Assembly (NCBI RefSeq): GCF_019303475.1
Contig: NZ_JABLSI010000039.1
Coordinates: 5,001 to 55,425, forward strand
Source: Streptomyces sp. JJ38
Lineage (GTDB): Bacteria; Actinomycetota; Actinomycetes; Streptomycetales; Streptomycetaceae
Reading direction: 5' to 3'
Length of the DNA: 50,425 nucleotides
In this document: positions 24,688 to 32,849 of the stretch, in pieces
Position numbering within the stretch: the stretch's first letter is position 1
Layout: every line of letters begins with the position of its first letter
Made by a program: the position numbers and the translations under genes
Notes under the pieces: model-generated
What the model was told of the DNA's origin: nothing
The model's input: only the letters and a program-made list of their open reading frames with translations
Databases searched by the model: none

Positions 24688-25401
24688 ATGCGTGCAGTGG
24701 ACGTGGCCCGGACCGCGGGCATCTCCGCCCAGCAGGTCCGCAACTACGTGGACGCCGGCGTCCTGCCCGAGGTGACGCGAACGGCAGCCGACTACCGCGT
24801 CTTCACACAGACGCACGTGCGCGCGCTCCGTGCCGTCCGGGCCCTGGCCGCCGGCCACGGCTGGGCGGTCGCACGCACGGTGATGCGCGCCGTGCACGCC
24901 GGCGACGTCCCCGCCGCCCTGGCCGCCCTCGACGCCGCCCACGCCGAGCTGGACCGCGAACGCCTCTCGCTGACCGCCGTGCTGGCGGCGCTCGACGACG
25001 TCCTGAAGGAGGCGGAGCCGACGGCTACGGGAGAGCGCAGGATCGGTGACGTCGCCGCCGCCGTCGGGGTCAAGCCGCCGGTGCTGCGCCTCTGGGAGGC
25101 CCACGGACTGCTGCGACCGGCCCGGGAGCGCGGCACCGGCTACCGCGTCTACTCGCCCGCCGAGGCACGCCTCGCACACGTCGTCGCGCTGCTGCGCCGC
25201 GGCTCCTATCCGCTGCCCCTGATCGGCACCGTGCTCGCCGAGCTGCGTGCCACGAGCAGCACGGCGCGGGTGCGCGCCGAACTCGCCCACCGTGAGCGGG
25301 AACTGCACCGCCGCAGCCTGAACGCGCTGCGCGGCGCCGCCGCGCTGCAGGCGTACCTGGACCACCTGGGCACGGAGGGGGACGTTGCTTTCGGGCGATG
25401 A
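24688..25401 (+). CDS. MerR-family regulator with two HTH domains
   Basis: A 237-residue regulator that carries two MerR-like DNA-binding domains: MRAVDVARTAGISAQQVRNYVDAGVLP at the N-terminus and RRIGDVAAAVGVKPPVLRLWEAHGLLRP from about residue 117. A helical linker (LDAAHAELDRERLSLTAVLAALDDVL) joins them. A single MerR domain plus effector domain is the norm; here no ligand domain or metal cysteines are visible. The start follows GAGGTGAGGCG. The preceding divergent region has repeated ACCCTCA elements that it may bind. The effector is unknown. Confidence 0.85.
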   Translation: MRAVDVARTAGISAQQVRNYVDAGVLPEVTRTAADYRVFTQTHVRALRAVRALAAGHGWAVARTVMRAVHAGDVPAALAALDAAHAELDRERLSLTAVLAALDDVLKEAEPTATGERRIGDVAAAVGVKPPVLRLWEAHGLLRPARERGTGYRVYSPAEARLAHVVALLRRGSYPLPLIGTVLAELRATSSTARVRAELAHRERELHRRSLNALRGAAALQAYLDHLGTEGDVAFGR

Positions 25402-25505
25402 GTTCGCCCCGGAGAGCCGTCTTCCGTAGGGCCGCCCGTGCCAGACGCCCGAACCGGCCCGGGAGCGACGTCGGAGCACGGTCCGTGACGGGAGACCTTC
25501 TCTCC

Positions 25506-25895
25506 ATGACTGATCCGGCAGTGACAGCGGACCGCGGCCGCGGGTCCGGGGTCTGGCCCCTGGTCCACACCGAGCGAGCCGCGCTGGCGGCCGACCTCGC
25601 GCGGGACTGCCGCCGAGCGGTGGGATCAGCTCTCGCCGCGCACGGGCCTGACGGCGCGTGAGGTCCTCGCCCGCCTCGCCGCGGCCGCGAGCCTCAACGC
25701 CGCGTGCTGGATGGCGGGGTGATCCGTTGCCGGGCCGACGTCGGGAAGCAGGTGGGTCTGCGGCGGGCCGAGCAGTCGGGTGCGGGCCCGGCCGAAACCC
25801 TCGATCGTTTCCCGCACGTCACCCCGAGCGCCACCAAGCCTCTCCCGCCCGTGGTGGCCATGCTGGGCGAGACGAGCGGACGACGTGCACCGGGT
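25506..25895 (+). pseudogene. frameshifted maleylpyruvate isomerase-family (DinB-like) protein
   Basis: Three pieces in shifted frames together match the N-terminal part of a mycothiol-dependent isomerase/DinB-like protein. From ATG 25506 comes VWPLVHTERAALAADLA. A second frame reads WDQLSPRTGLTAREVLARLA and AAASLNAACWMAG before TGA at 25720. A third frame gives VIRCRADVGKQVGLRRAEQ, PAETLDRF and PLPPVVAMLGE. The expected continuation (HGEDIRRPLG and the C-terminal domain) is absent. At least two frameshifts plus a 3' loss make it non-functional. Confidence 0.85.
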
Positions 25896-25975
25896 GGTCG
25901 CGGCCGGCCGACGCGACGACAACCCCAGCAAGCGATGTGCTTGCAATTGTTAGCGCGATGGGGCACCGTGGGGGC

Positions 25976-26344
25976 ATGGGTTCACTCAATCCTGGTGGCA
26001 TCGGGGAGTTCCTGCGGGAGCAACGCCGCAACGCGCAGCTCTCGCTCCGGCAGCTGGCCGAGGCGGCCGGGGTGTCGAACCCGTACCTGAGCCAGATCGA
26101 GCGCGGCCTGCGCAAGCCGAGCGCCGAGATCCTGCAGCAGCTCGCGAAGGCGCTGCGGATCTCGGCGGAGACGCTGTACGTACGGGCCGGGATGCTGGAG
26201 GAACGGGACGGTCGCGAGGTCGACGTCGCGGCGGCCATCCTCGCCGACCCGTCGATCACCGAGCAGCAGAAGCAGGCGCTGCTCCAGATCTACACGTCCT
26301 TCCGCGCGCAGAACGGCGACGGCGCCGCTGGCACACGCCCATGA
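25976..26344 (+). CDS. XRE-family (HTH_3) transcriptional regulator
   Basis: A 122-residue regulator with an N-terminal lambda-repressor-type HTH: GEFLREQRRNAQLSLRQLAEAAGVSNPYLSQIERGLRKPSAEILQ split over helices 1-4. A C-terminal helical part ends in ADPSITEQQKQALLQIYTSFR. In-frame ATG 25958 six codons upstream is an alternative. The segment CTTGCAATTGTTAGCG just before the gene is a plausible promoter/autoregulatory site. The following HBHA-like gene starts 31 bp after the stop, suggesting an operon. Confidence 0.85.
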   Translation: MGSLNPGGIGEFLREQRRNAQLSLRQLAEAAGVSNPYLSQIERGLRKPSAEILQQLAKALRISAETLYVRAGMLEERDGREVDVAAAILADPSITEQQKQALLQIYTSFRAQNGDGAAGTRP

Positions 26345-26375
26345 CACGGCAGACAGACGCCCGGGAGGGACGCAC

Positions 26376-27008
26376 ATGCCGAGCAACACCGACTTCCGCA
26401 AGACGCTCACCGACCCGACGCCGCTGTACTTCGCGGCCGGGCTGATCGAGAAGGTCCGTACCGAGGCCCCGGAGCGGATCGCGAAGCTGCGAGAGGCCGA
26501 CACGAAGGCGCTGCAGGGCCGGATGCAGGAGGCGCTGGCCTCGCTCGACTCCGACCTGCGGAAGTGGCGTGAGCAGGCGCAGCAGCTCGCGCTGCAGGGC
26601 GTCGGGTACGCCGCCGAGGCGGCGGTGAAGGCCAAGGAGAACTACGACACGCTGGCCGAGCAGGGCAAGGTCGCCGTCGACACGTGGCGCGGCCGCGGGC
26701 AGGACGACAGCGGCTGGGAGACGAAGGTCGAGCGGGAGCCGGTCGTGGCCCAGCCCCCGAGCCCGGAGCCGACCGGGAAGGCGAAGTTCTCCGAGCGGGC
26801 CCGCCCGGAGGGGCCGAAGGCCGACGGGCCGGGCACGGCGGACGGCGCCGCCGGGCCGGCGCGGAAGGCGGAGCAGCAGGCAGAGTCGAAGCCGGAGCAG
26901 AAGAAGGCGGCGCCGAAGGCCACCGGCAGGACGACGGCCAAGGCCGCGCCGAAGAAGGCGACAGCGACGCGTAAGGCCACGTCGCCCGAGGAGTCCTCGG
27001 ACTCCTGA
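26376..27008 (+). CDS. HBHA-like surface/coiled-coil protein with Lys-Ala-rich tail
   Basis: A 210-residue protein. The N-terminus (about 1-105) is a predicted helix bundle with a coiled-coil section (RIAKLREADTKALQGRMQEA and SLDSDLRKWREQAQQLALQG). The C-terminus is rich in Lys, Ala and Pro (KKAAPKATGRTTAKAAPKKA), resembling the heparin-binding tail of mycobacterial HBHA. In non-pathogens such proteins may bind anionic polymers, lipids or nucleic acid. It follows the XRE gene closely and may be controlled by it. No signal peptide. Confidence 0.75.
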   Translation: MPSNTDFRKTLTDPTPLYFAAGLIEKVRTEAPERIAKLREADTKALQGRMQEALASLDSDLRKWREQAQQLALQGVGYAAEAAVKAKENYDTLAEQGKVAVDTWRGRGQDDSGWETKVEREPVVAQPPSPEPTGKAKFSERARPEGPKADGPGTADGAAGPARKAEQQAESKPEQKKAAPKATGRTTAKAAPKKATATRKATSPEESSDS

Positions 27009-27116
27009 TCCGCGCCGCGTACGGGACGGCCGGGGCGGGCAGGTGTCGCCTACGCCCTCGGCCGCCGTACAGGTAGCGTGGATGCAGGACCGGTTTCTTC
27101 CAGGAGGATGACGAGC

Positions 27117-27470
27117 GTGATTCTGAACGGCTTCGGCAGCGTCATGAGCTTCGTGTTCCTCGGGCTGCTCATCCTCTCGATCTTCTGCTTCGTGGACGCG
27201 GCCCTGCGCCGCGAGGACGCCTACCGGGCGGCGGACAAGAACACCAAGCCGTTCTGGCTGATCCTGCTGGGCATCGGCGCGGCGGTGCAGCTCTTCGGGG
27301 TGCCGTTCCTCGGCTTCCTGCTGCTGATCGTCGCCGTCATCGCCAACATCGTGTACCTGGTCGACGTCCGGCCGGCACTGATCCAGGTGACCGGCGGGCG
27401 GGGCGGGGGCGGCCGGTACCGGGGCAGCAGCAGCGACGGGCCGTACGGCCCCTACAACGGCGGGCGGTAA
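27117..27470 (+). CDS. DUF2516-family two/three-TM membrane protein
   Basis: A 117-residue membrane protein with hydrophobic segments around 10-28, 48-64 and 66-86 and a Gly/Tyr-rich tail. It belongs by pattern to DUF2516, found in actinobacteria (FVDAALRREDAYRAADKNTKPFWLILLG is the family core, quoted in part as DAYRAADKNTKPFW). CAGGAGG at 27101-27107 abuts an ATG at 27108, so the GTG at 27117, nine bases away, is the better start. Function unknown. Confidence 0.8.
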   Translation: MILNGFGSVMSFVFLGLLILSIFCFVDAALRREDAYRAADKNTKPFWLILLGIGAAVQLFGVPFLGFLLLIVAVIANIVYLVDVRPALIQVTGGRGGGGRYRGSSSDGPYGPYNGGR

Positions 27471-27523
27471 GACGCCCACCGCCCGCGAGCGGTGAACGCC
27501 CGCGGTCCCGGTCGTTTCCCCGA

Positions 27524-28771
27524 TCAGTCCCGGTTGAGGAGCAGCACGGCGACGTCGTCGGCGAGCTCCTCGCCGTTGAGGTCGCGGACGTGGGTGAGGA
27601 CCTCGTCCAGCAGCGTCTCCCCCGTGGCCCCGGCCGCCATGGCCTCGGCCACGATGCGCACCATGCCCTCCTGCCCGAGGCGCTGACGCGTCTGCGCGGA
27701 GACCCGGCCCTCGATCAGGCCGTCGGTGTACATCATCAGCCCCCAGCAGCCGCCGAGCTCAACGCTCATGCGGGCCCAGCGCGCCCGGGGCAGCAGCCCG
27801 AGGGCGGGCCCGGCGGCGTCCTCCGGCAGGAGCCGCGGCGCGGCGCCCGGGCGGGCGAGGAGCGGGGCGGGGTGACCGGCCAGGCAGACTCCGGCCCGGC
27901 GGCCGTCGGGCGCGATGTCGATCATGCACAGCGTCGCGAAGATCTCCTCGCTGCGCCGTTCGTGCTCCAGGACCTGCTGGAGCGTGGCCAGCAGCCGGTC
28001 GCCGACGAGCCCGGCCAGGATGAGCGCGCGCCAGGCGATGCGCAGCTCGACGCCGAGTGCGGCCTCGTCGGGGCCGTGCCCGCAGACGTCGCCGATCATG
28101 GCGTGCACGGTGCCGTCGGAGGTGCGGACGGTGTCGTAGAAGTCGCCGCCGAGAAGGGCGCGGGAGCGGCCCGGCCGGTAGCGGGCGGCGAACCGCAGGG
28201 AGCTGCCGCCGAGCAGCGGGGTGGGGAGCAGGCCGCGTTCGAGGCGGGCGTTCTCCTGGGCCCGCAGCCGGGACTCGGTGAGCTGCCGCTGGGCCCGGTC
28301 CGCCTGTTTTCGTTCGACGGCGTAGCGGATGGCGCGGCCGAGGGTGCGGGTGTCGAGCTCGTCGCGGTAGAGGTAGTCCTGGGCGCCGATGCGCACCGCC
28401 TCGGCGGCTCGCTCACCGTCGTCCTCCCTGGTCAGGACGAGGACGGCATGGCCGGGGGCCAGGCGCAGCACCTGCCGCAGGAGGTCGAGGTCGGACTGCG
28501 CGAGGTCGAGCAGGATGCAGTGGACGTCCTCGCTGAAGAGGCGCTCGGCCTCGGTGAGGTTGCGGGCGGTCCGGACGCGGACGCGGCCACCCCGGGCGTC
28601 GGACAGCTCGGGAAGCGGCGGGGAACCGGCCGGGTCGGCGTCGACGACGAGGAGGGTCTCGGCCTGGCGGGGCGGCCCGGCCTGGGCGGGCACGGTGGTG
28701 GCCGACGGCGCGTCGGACGGAAGCGGGGTGCCGGCTGCTCCGGCTCCCTCGCCCACGGATACGGGCTTCAC
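27524..28771 (-). CDS. response regulator-type PP2C (SpoIIE) phosphatase
   Basis: A 415-residue signalling protein. After a low-complexity start, a receiver-like domain runs about 35-155, with the phosphoacceptor candidate aspartate in HCILLDLAQ. A short coiled linker then leads to a SpoIIE/RsbU phosphatase domain with GGDFYD, MIGDVCGHG, YTDGLIEGR and DDVAVLLL, the metal-binding aspartates of the family. Such proteins dephosphorylate anti-anti-sigma factors. GTG 28771 is preferred because GAGG lies six bases upstream; the longer frame starts in unconserved sequence. No anti-sigma partner is adjacent. Confidence 0.88.
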   Translation of the reverse strand: MKPVSVGEGAGAAGTPLPSDAPSATTVPAQAGPPRQAETLLVVDADPAGSPPLPELSDARGGRVRVRTARNLTEAERLFSEDVHCILLDLAQSDLDLLRQVLRLAPGHAVLVLTREDDGERAAEAVRIGAQDYLYRDELDTRTLGRAIRYAVERKQADRAQRQLTESRLRAQENARLERGLLPTPLLGGSSLRFAARYRPGRSRALLGGDFYDTVRTSDGTVHAMIGDVCGHGPDEAALGVELRIAWRALILAGLVGDRLLATLQQVLEHERRSEEIFATLCMIDIAPDGRRAGVCLAGHPAPLLARPGAAPRLLPEDAAGPALGLLPRARWARMSVELGGCWGLMMYTDGLIEGRVSAQTRQRLGQEGMVRIVAEAMAAGATGETLLDEVLTHVRDLNGEELADDVAVLLLNRD

Positions 28772-28949
28772 GACGGACCTCTTCCCTCCCCCCGGGACTG
28801 ACGGCGGCATCCGACGTGGATGCCGCAGGTGACACTAGCCGCCGCGCGGGTCGGCGCGGAACGGCTGCGCCCGCCGGACCTGGCGGTATGCCCGGAATCA
28901 CTGGATCTCCGCCGGGTACCGTGATGGGACGGCCGGGGCGCGCCGGCGC

Positions 28950-30173
28950 TCACGCGTCCGGCCGGACGACACCGAGGATCGGCAGGGAGCCGGCACCCTC
29001 GACGCGGATCTGCCGGCCCGTGCGCGGGGCGTGTACTATCTCGCCGTCTCCGAGGTACATGCCCACGTGACTGGCGTCCTCCTTGTAGATGATCAGGTCA
29101 CCGGGACGCATGTCGGCGATGTCGACGCGCTCCAGCTGCCGCCACTGCTCCTGCGAGGTGCGCGGGATCGGGACCTCGGCGGCCTCCCAGGCGCGCAGTG
29201 TGAGCCCGGAGCAGTCGAACGTCTCCGGGCCCTCGGCGCCCCACTCGTAGTCCTTGCCGAGCTGTGCCAGGGCGTACGTGACGGCCTTCTTGCCCCGCTC
29301 ACTCGCTTCCCCGTTGATCTCCTCCAGAACGCCTGTTTTCAGCCAACGGAGCTGCCGGGCGCGGGCCGTCTGCTCCTCCAGCTCCCGAAGCCGCGCCCGT
29401 TCCTCGGCCGCGAGGGAGGATTCGAGCTTGCGCGCCTGCTTCAGCTTGGCCTCGATCCGCTTCTTCGCCGCGCCGCGCTTCTTGCGGGTGTCCTCCAGCT
29501 CGGTGTGCCGGTCGGCGGCGGCCTCGCGGTCGTCCGCCAGCTCGCGGCCGAGGCGGTCGAGCCGGCCGATGACGCCGGACGTCGCGCGCTGGCCCTTGCG
29601 CAGGAGGCCGAGCGAGCGGATGTACGCCTCGGGGTCGTCGGCGAGCGTCAGCCGCGTGGCGACGGGGAAGCCTCCGCCCCGGTATTGGGCCCTGGCCATG
29701 GCTCCGGCCCGGTTGCGCAGGTCCCTCAGGGTCGCCTCGTTGTCCTTGACGCGCCGGTTGAGGGCGTCGACGGCACGCTGCTGTCGACGAGCCCGCTCCG
29801 CGGCGGCGTTGTAGGCGTCGGTGGCCGAGCCGATCTGGTTGTGCAGGGCCTCGATCTGCCGCCGGACCTTCTCCAGCTCACCGCCCGCGGGCGCCTCGAC
29901 GGCCTCCTCCCCGTCCACCGGATCAGCAGCGCCCTCGGTGTCGCCGTTCCCGTCGTCGCCGTTCCCGTCGTCGCCGTTCCCGTCGTCGCCGCTGCCGTCG
30001 TCGCCGCTGCCGTCGTCGTCACCCGGGGGAGGCGGCGAGGGCGGGGAGGGCTGTGGCGCGGGGGCCACCGTGGGCGGGGGCAGCGCGGCGTACGCCGTCG
30101 TGGCCGTCAACCCTCCCGTCACCATGAGCACGCACAGTGCACCGGCGATGACCGCACCCCTGCTCGGCTTCAC
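28950..30173 (-). CDS. secreted NlpC/P60 peptidoglycan hydrolase with coiled coil (RipA-like)
   Basis: A 407-residue exported cell-wall hydrolase. A signal peptide (residues 1-29) is followed by a Pro linker and an acidic Asp-Gly-Asn repeat encoded by a 15-bp tandem repeat. A long coiled coil (about 85-285, including KRIEAKLKQARKLESSLAAE) precedes the NlpC/P60 domain (about 298-407). The catalytic triad is C321 (DCSGL), H369 (SHVGMYLG) and H381 (VHAPRTG), all intact. The layout is that of D,L-endopeptidases that cut stem peptides, with the coiled coil blocking the site until activated. Upstream is the divergent pst promoter region. Confidence 0.9.
   Translation of the reverse strand: MKPSRGAVIAGALCVLMVTGGLTATTAYAALPPPTVAPAPQPSPPSPPPPGDDDGSGDDGSGDDGNGDDGNGDDGNGDTEGAADPVDGEEAVEAPAGGELEKVRRQIEALHNQIGSATDAYNAAAERARRQQRAVDALNRRVKDNEATLRDLRNRAGAMARAQYRGGGFPVATRLTLADDPEAYIRSLGLLRKGQRATSGVIGRLDRLGRELADDREAAADRHTELEDTRKKRGAAKKRIEAKLKQARKLESSLAAEERARLRELEEQTARARQLRWLKTGVLEEINGEASERGKKAVTYALAQLGKDYEWGAEGPETFDCSGLTLRAWEAAEVPIPRTSQEQWRQLERVDIADMRPGDLIIYKEDASHVGMYLGDGEIVHAPRTGRQIRVEGAGSLPILGVVRPDA
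29941..30015 (-). repeat. 15-bp tandem repeat coding for an acidic linker
   Basis: Five copies of a 15-bp unit (TCGCCGTTCCCGTCG, the last two reading GCTG) code in frame for Asp-Gly-Asn/Ser-Gly-Asp repeats in the linker of the NlpC/P60 hydrolase. In-frame copy-number change would alter linker length. Confidence 0.95.
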
Positions 30174-30539
30174 GTCATCCCTCCCCTTCGCCCCACGACG
30201 GCCCGAAACTCCGTCCTGACACGCCCGCGGAGCCCTCGGACAGACGTCCGGCGAGCGCCCCCGGTTCCGTGGGATCGTGCCACGGGCTACCGGAAAGTAA
30301 CAGGGTCACGCCCCGGCAACGAGCGGAATACAGGACGAACACGGACACCGCTCCGACCGTCGAGGTTCACCTTCCGTTCACTCTCGACGGTCGGGCGCTT
30401 CACCTGTCCTGCCTAATTTCAGCCGTACGGAGGGCGCCGCATGGCGACATACCGAGCGGGCCCCCATAGCTGATCACAGAGACACGCCCACTCCACGCTT
30501 GCCGCCCCACCGGCGGGCTCAGGAAGGAACTGAACCGAA
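30174..30539 (+). promoter_or_regulatory. pstS promoter region with PHO box
   Basis: A gap of 366 bp without a gene. On the plus strand, 11-bp PhoP direct-repeat units are visible: GTTCACCTTCC (30365-30375), GTTCACTCTCG (30376-30386), a degenerate ACGGTCGGGCG (30387-30397) and CTTCACCTGTC (30398-30408). TAATTT at 30414-30419 is the -10 candidate. The first two units lie within a perfect 12-bp inverted repeat (30353-30364 and 30383-30394). Activation by phosphorylated PhoP under phosphate limitation is expected for pstS. The part before 30340 holds nothing else I can identify besides the hydrolase upstream sequence. Confidence 0.85.
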
Positions 30540-31670
30540 GTGAAGCTTCAGCGCACGAACCGGCTTCGCGCCCTGACCGTCGGCGCTATGGCAGTCACCA
30601 GTGCTCTGGTCCTGACTGCCTGCGGATCGGACGACAACAGCTCCCAGGGGGGCGACAGCCCCTCGAAGAACGCCGAAGCCGGCAACATCGAGTGCAAGGG
30701 TGAGGGCAACCTCCTGGCCTCGGGTTCCAGCGCGCAGAAGAACGCGGTGGACGCCTGGGTGCAGGCGTACCAGCAGGCCTGTGAGAGCACCAAGGTGAAC
30801 TACAACCCGACCGGCTCCGGCGCGGGCATCCAGGAGTTCCTGCAGGGCAAGACCGCCTTCGCCGGCTCGGACTCCGCCCTCGACGCCGACGAGGTGGAGG
30901 CCTCCAAGGAGGTCTGCAAGGACGGCAAGGCCATCAACCTGCCGATGGTCGGCGGCCCGGTCGCCATCGGTTACAACCTCTCCGGTGTCGAGGACCTCGT
31001 CCTGGACGCCGACACGATCGCCAAGATCTTCGACTCGAAGATCACCAAGTGGGACGACGAGGCGATCAAGAAGCTGAACCCGGACACGGACCTGCCGTCC
31101 ACCAAGATCCAGGCCTTCCACCGTTCGGACGAGTCGGGCACCACCGACAACTTCACCACCTACCTGCAGCAGGCCGCCCCGGACTCCTGGAAGTACGAGC
31201 CCGCCAAGGCGTGGGCCGCCAAGGGCGGGCAGTCGGCCAACGGCTCCGCGGGTGTGGCCACCAACGTGAAGCAGACGGACGGCGCGATCGGCTACTTCGA
31301 GCTCTCCTACGCCACGGGCAACGAGATCGACACCGTCAAGCTGGACACCGGTGCCGGTGAGCCCGTCGAGGCCACGGTCGAGAACTCCTCCAACGGCATC
31401 GCCGCGGGCAAGATCGTCGGCACCGACGGCGACCTGGCCATGGAGCTCGACTACGCGACCAAGGAGGAGGGTGCCTACCCGATCATCCTGGTCACCTACG
31501 AGATCGCCTGCGACAAGGGCAACGACCCCCAGACCCTCGAGGCGATGAAGTCCTTCCTGACCTACGCCGCGAGCGAGGACGGGCAGCAGCAGCTCGCCGA
31601 GATCGGCTACGCCCCGATCCCGGACGACGTCATCACCAAGGTCCGTGAGCAGGTCTCGTCCCTCTCCTGA
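30540..31670 (+). CDS. pstS: phosphate-binding lipoprotein PstS
   Basis: High-affinity periplasmic-type phosphate receptor, 376 residues. The signal peptide ends in lipobox LTAC with the lipidated C28. The mature chain has AEGNLLASGSSAQKNAVDAW-like opening, NYNPTGSGAGIQEFLQGK, AFAGSDSAL and FHRSDESGTTDNFTTYL; these Thr/Ser/Asp residues form the dehydrated-phosphate site in the family. GTG 30540 follows AGGAAGGA. It leads the pst operon and has the strongest leader; two stem-loops after it probably lower expression of the distal genes. Confidence 0.96.
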   Translation: MKLQRTNRLRALTVGAMAVTSALVLTACGSDDNSSQGGDSPSKNAEAGNIECKGEGNLLASGSSAQKNAVDAWVQAYQQACESTKVNYNPTGSGAGIQEFLQGKTAFAGSDSALDADEVEASKEVCKDGKAINLPMVGGPVAIGYNLSGVEDLVLDADTIAKIFDSKITKWDDEAIKKLNPDTDLPSTKIQAFHRSDESGTTDNFTTYLQQAAPDSWKYEPAKAWAAKGGQSANGSAGVATNVKQTDGAIGYFELSYATGNEIDTVKLDTGAGEPVEATVENSSNGIAAGKIVGTDGDLAMELDYATKEEGAYPIILVTYEIACDKGNDPQTLEAMKSFLTYAASEDGQQQLAEIGYAPIPDDVITKVREQVSSLS

Positions 31671-31676
31671 CCTGAC

Positions 31677-31742
31677 GCCGGTGCGGCCCTCGCCCATGGG
31701 GCCGCACCGGCATTCCGGCGTATCCGGCCCGCGGGCCGGATA
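31677..31742 (+). terminator. two stem-loops between pstS and pstC (probable attenuator)
   Basis: The first has a perfect 12-bp stem (GCCGGTGCGGCC at 31677-31688 with GGCCGCACCGGC at 31700-31711). The second is the palindrome TATCCGGCCC/GGGCCGGATA (31721-31742). Neither has a T-run. Partial termination or 3'-end protection would give the usual excess of PstS over the membrane subunits. Confidence 0.7.
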
Positions 31743-31838
31743 CCCGGCCACCGTTGGTACACCCACCACCCTTCCGGTGCACCGCCGCCAGGGACCGACC
31801 CCGCCGAACGGCCGGTCCCGCACCAGACCGGAGAAACC

Positions 31839-32849
31839 ATGGACATGACGAAGACCGCCGCGCCTCCGCCCCAGGCGGAGCTGCCTCCCCGGACTCCCGG
31901 TGAGTCCGAGGACAGGAAGGGGAGCGCAACGCACCGCGGCGACCGCATATTCTCGGGCCTCGCCAAGGGATCCGGAATCACCCTGCTGGTGATCATGGCC
32001 GCCATCGCGGCCTTCCTGACCTGGCGCACCTTCAACGCCCTCTCCGTCAACGAGGGCAACTTCTTCACCACGTTCGACTGGAACGCCAACGCCGACCCGC
32101 CGGTCTTCGGCATCGCCGTCCTGGCGTTCGGCACCGTGGTGAGCTCCATCATCGCCATGGCGCTCGCCGTGCCCGTCGCCGTCGGCATCGCGCTGTTCAT
32201 CTCGCACTACGCGCCGCGCAAGCTCGCCGGGCCGCTCGCCTACGTCATCGACCTGCTCGCGGCCGTGCCCTCCATCGTCTACGGCCTGTGGGGCGCCCTC
32301 TTCCTCGTGCCGAACCTCACCGGCCTGTACACGTGGCTGGACGACTACTTCGGCTGGACCGGGATCTTCGCCTACGACGGCGGCGCGGCGCGCTCGCTGT
32401 TCACCGTGGGCATCGTGCTGGCGATCATGATCCTGCCGATCGTCACGAACGTCTCCCGCGAGGTGTTCAAGCAGGTGCCGAAGATGCACGAGGAGGCCGC
32501 GCTCGCGCTCGGCGCCACGCGCTGGGAGGTCATCAGGATGGCCGTCCTGCCCTTCGGCCGCTCCGGCGTCATCAGCGCCTCCATGCTCGGCCTCGGCCGC
32601 GCCCTGGGCGAGACGATGGCCGTGGCCACCGTGCTGTCGCCCAGCTTCCTCATCAGCGCGAGCCTGCTGGACCCGGGCGGCGGCACCTTCGCCCAGAACA
32701 TCGCCGCGGGCTTCAACGAGGCCGGCGACGTCGGCCGCGACGCCCTCATCGCCTCCGGCCTGGTGCTGTTCGTCATCACCCTGCTGGTGAACGGTGGCGC
32801 CCGTCTGATCATCGCTCGCCGCAAGGAGTACTCGGGGGCCAACGCATGA
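31839..32849 (+). CDS. pstC: phosphate ABC transporter permease PstC
   Basis: Membrane subunit, 336 residues, six hydrophobic segments. The first is around residues 45-65 (SGITLLVIMAAIAAFLTW), and the ABC coupling loop reads EEAALALGATRWEVIRMAVLPFGRSGV, the EAA motif. The N-terminal 40 residues are polar. Start at ATG 31839 after GGAGAAACC; a second ATG two codons on is possible. Its stop overlaps the pstA start (ATGA), so C and A are translationally coupled. Confidence 0.95.
   Translation: MDMTKTAAPPPQAELPPRTPGESEDRKGSATHRGDRIFSGLAKGSGITLLVIMAAIAAFLTWRTFNALSVNEGNFFTTFDWNANADPPVFGIAVLAFGTVVSSIIAMALAVPVAVGIALFISHYAPRKLAGPLAYVIDLLAAVPSIVYGLWGALFLVPNLTGLYTWLDDYFGWTGIFAYDGGAARSLFTVGIVLAIMILPIVTNVSREVFKQVPKMHEEAALALGATRWEVIRMAVLPFGRSGVISASMLGLGRALGETMAVATVLSPSFLISASLLDPGGGTFAQNIAAGFNEAGDVGRDALIASGLVLFVITLLVNGGARLIIARRKEYSGANA

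Noticed and set aside
30540..31670. Longer reverse frame over pstS (30519-32489 minus)
   Set aside because: PstS motifs, lipobox and PHO box fix the plus-strand gene; the reverse frame is compositional.
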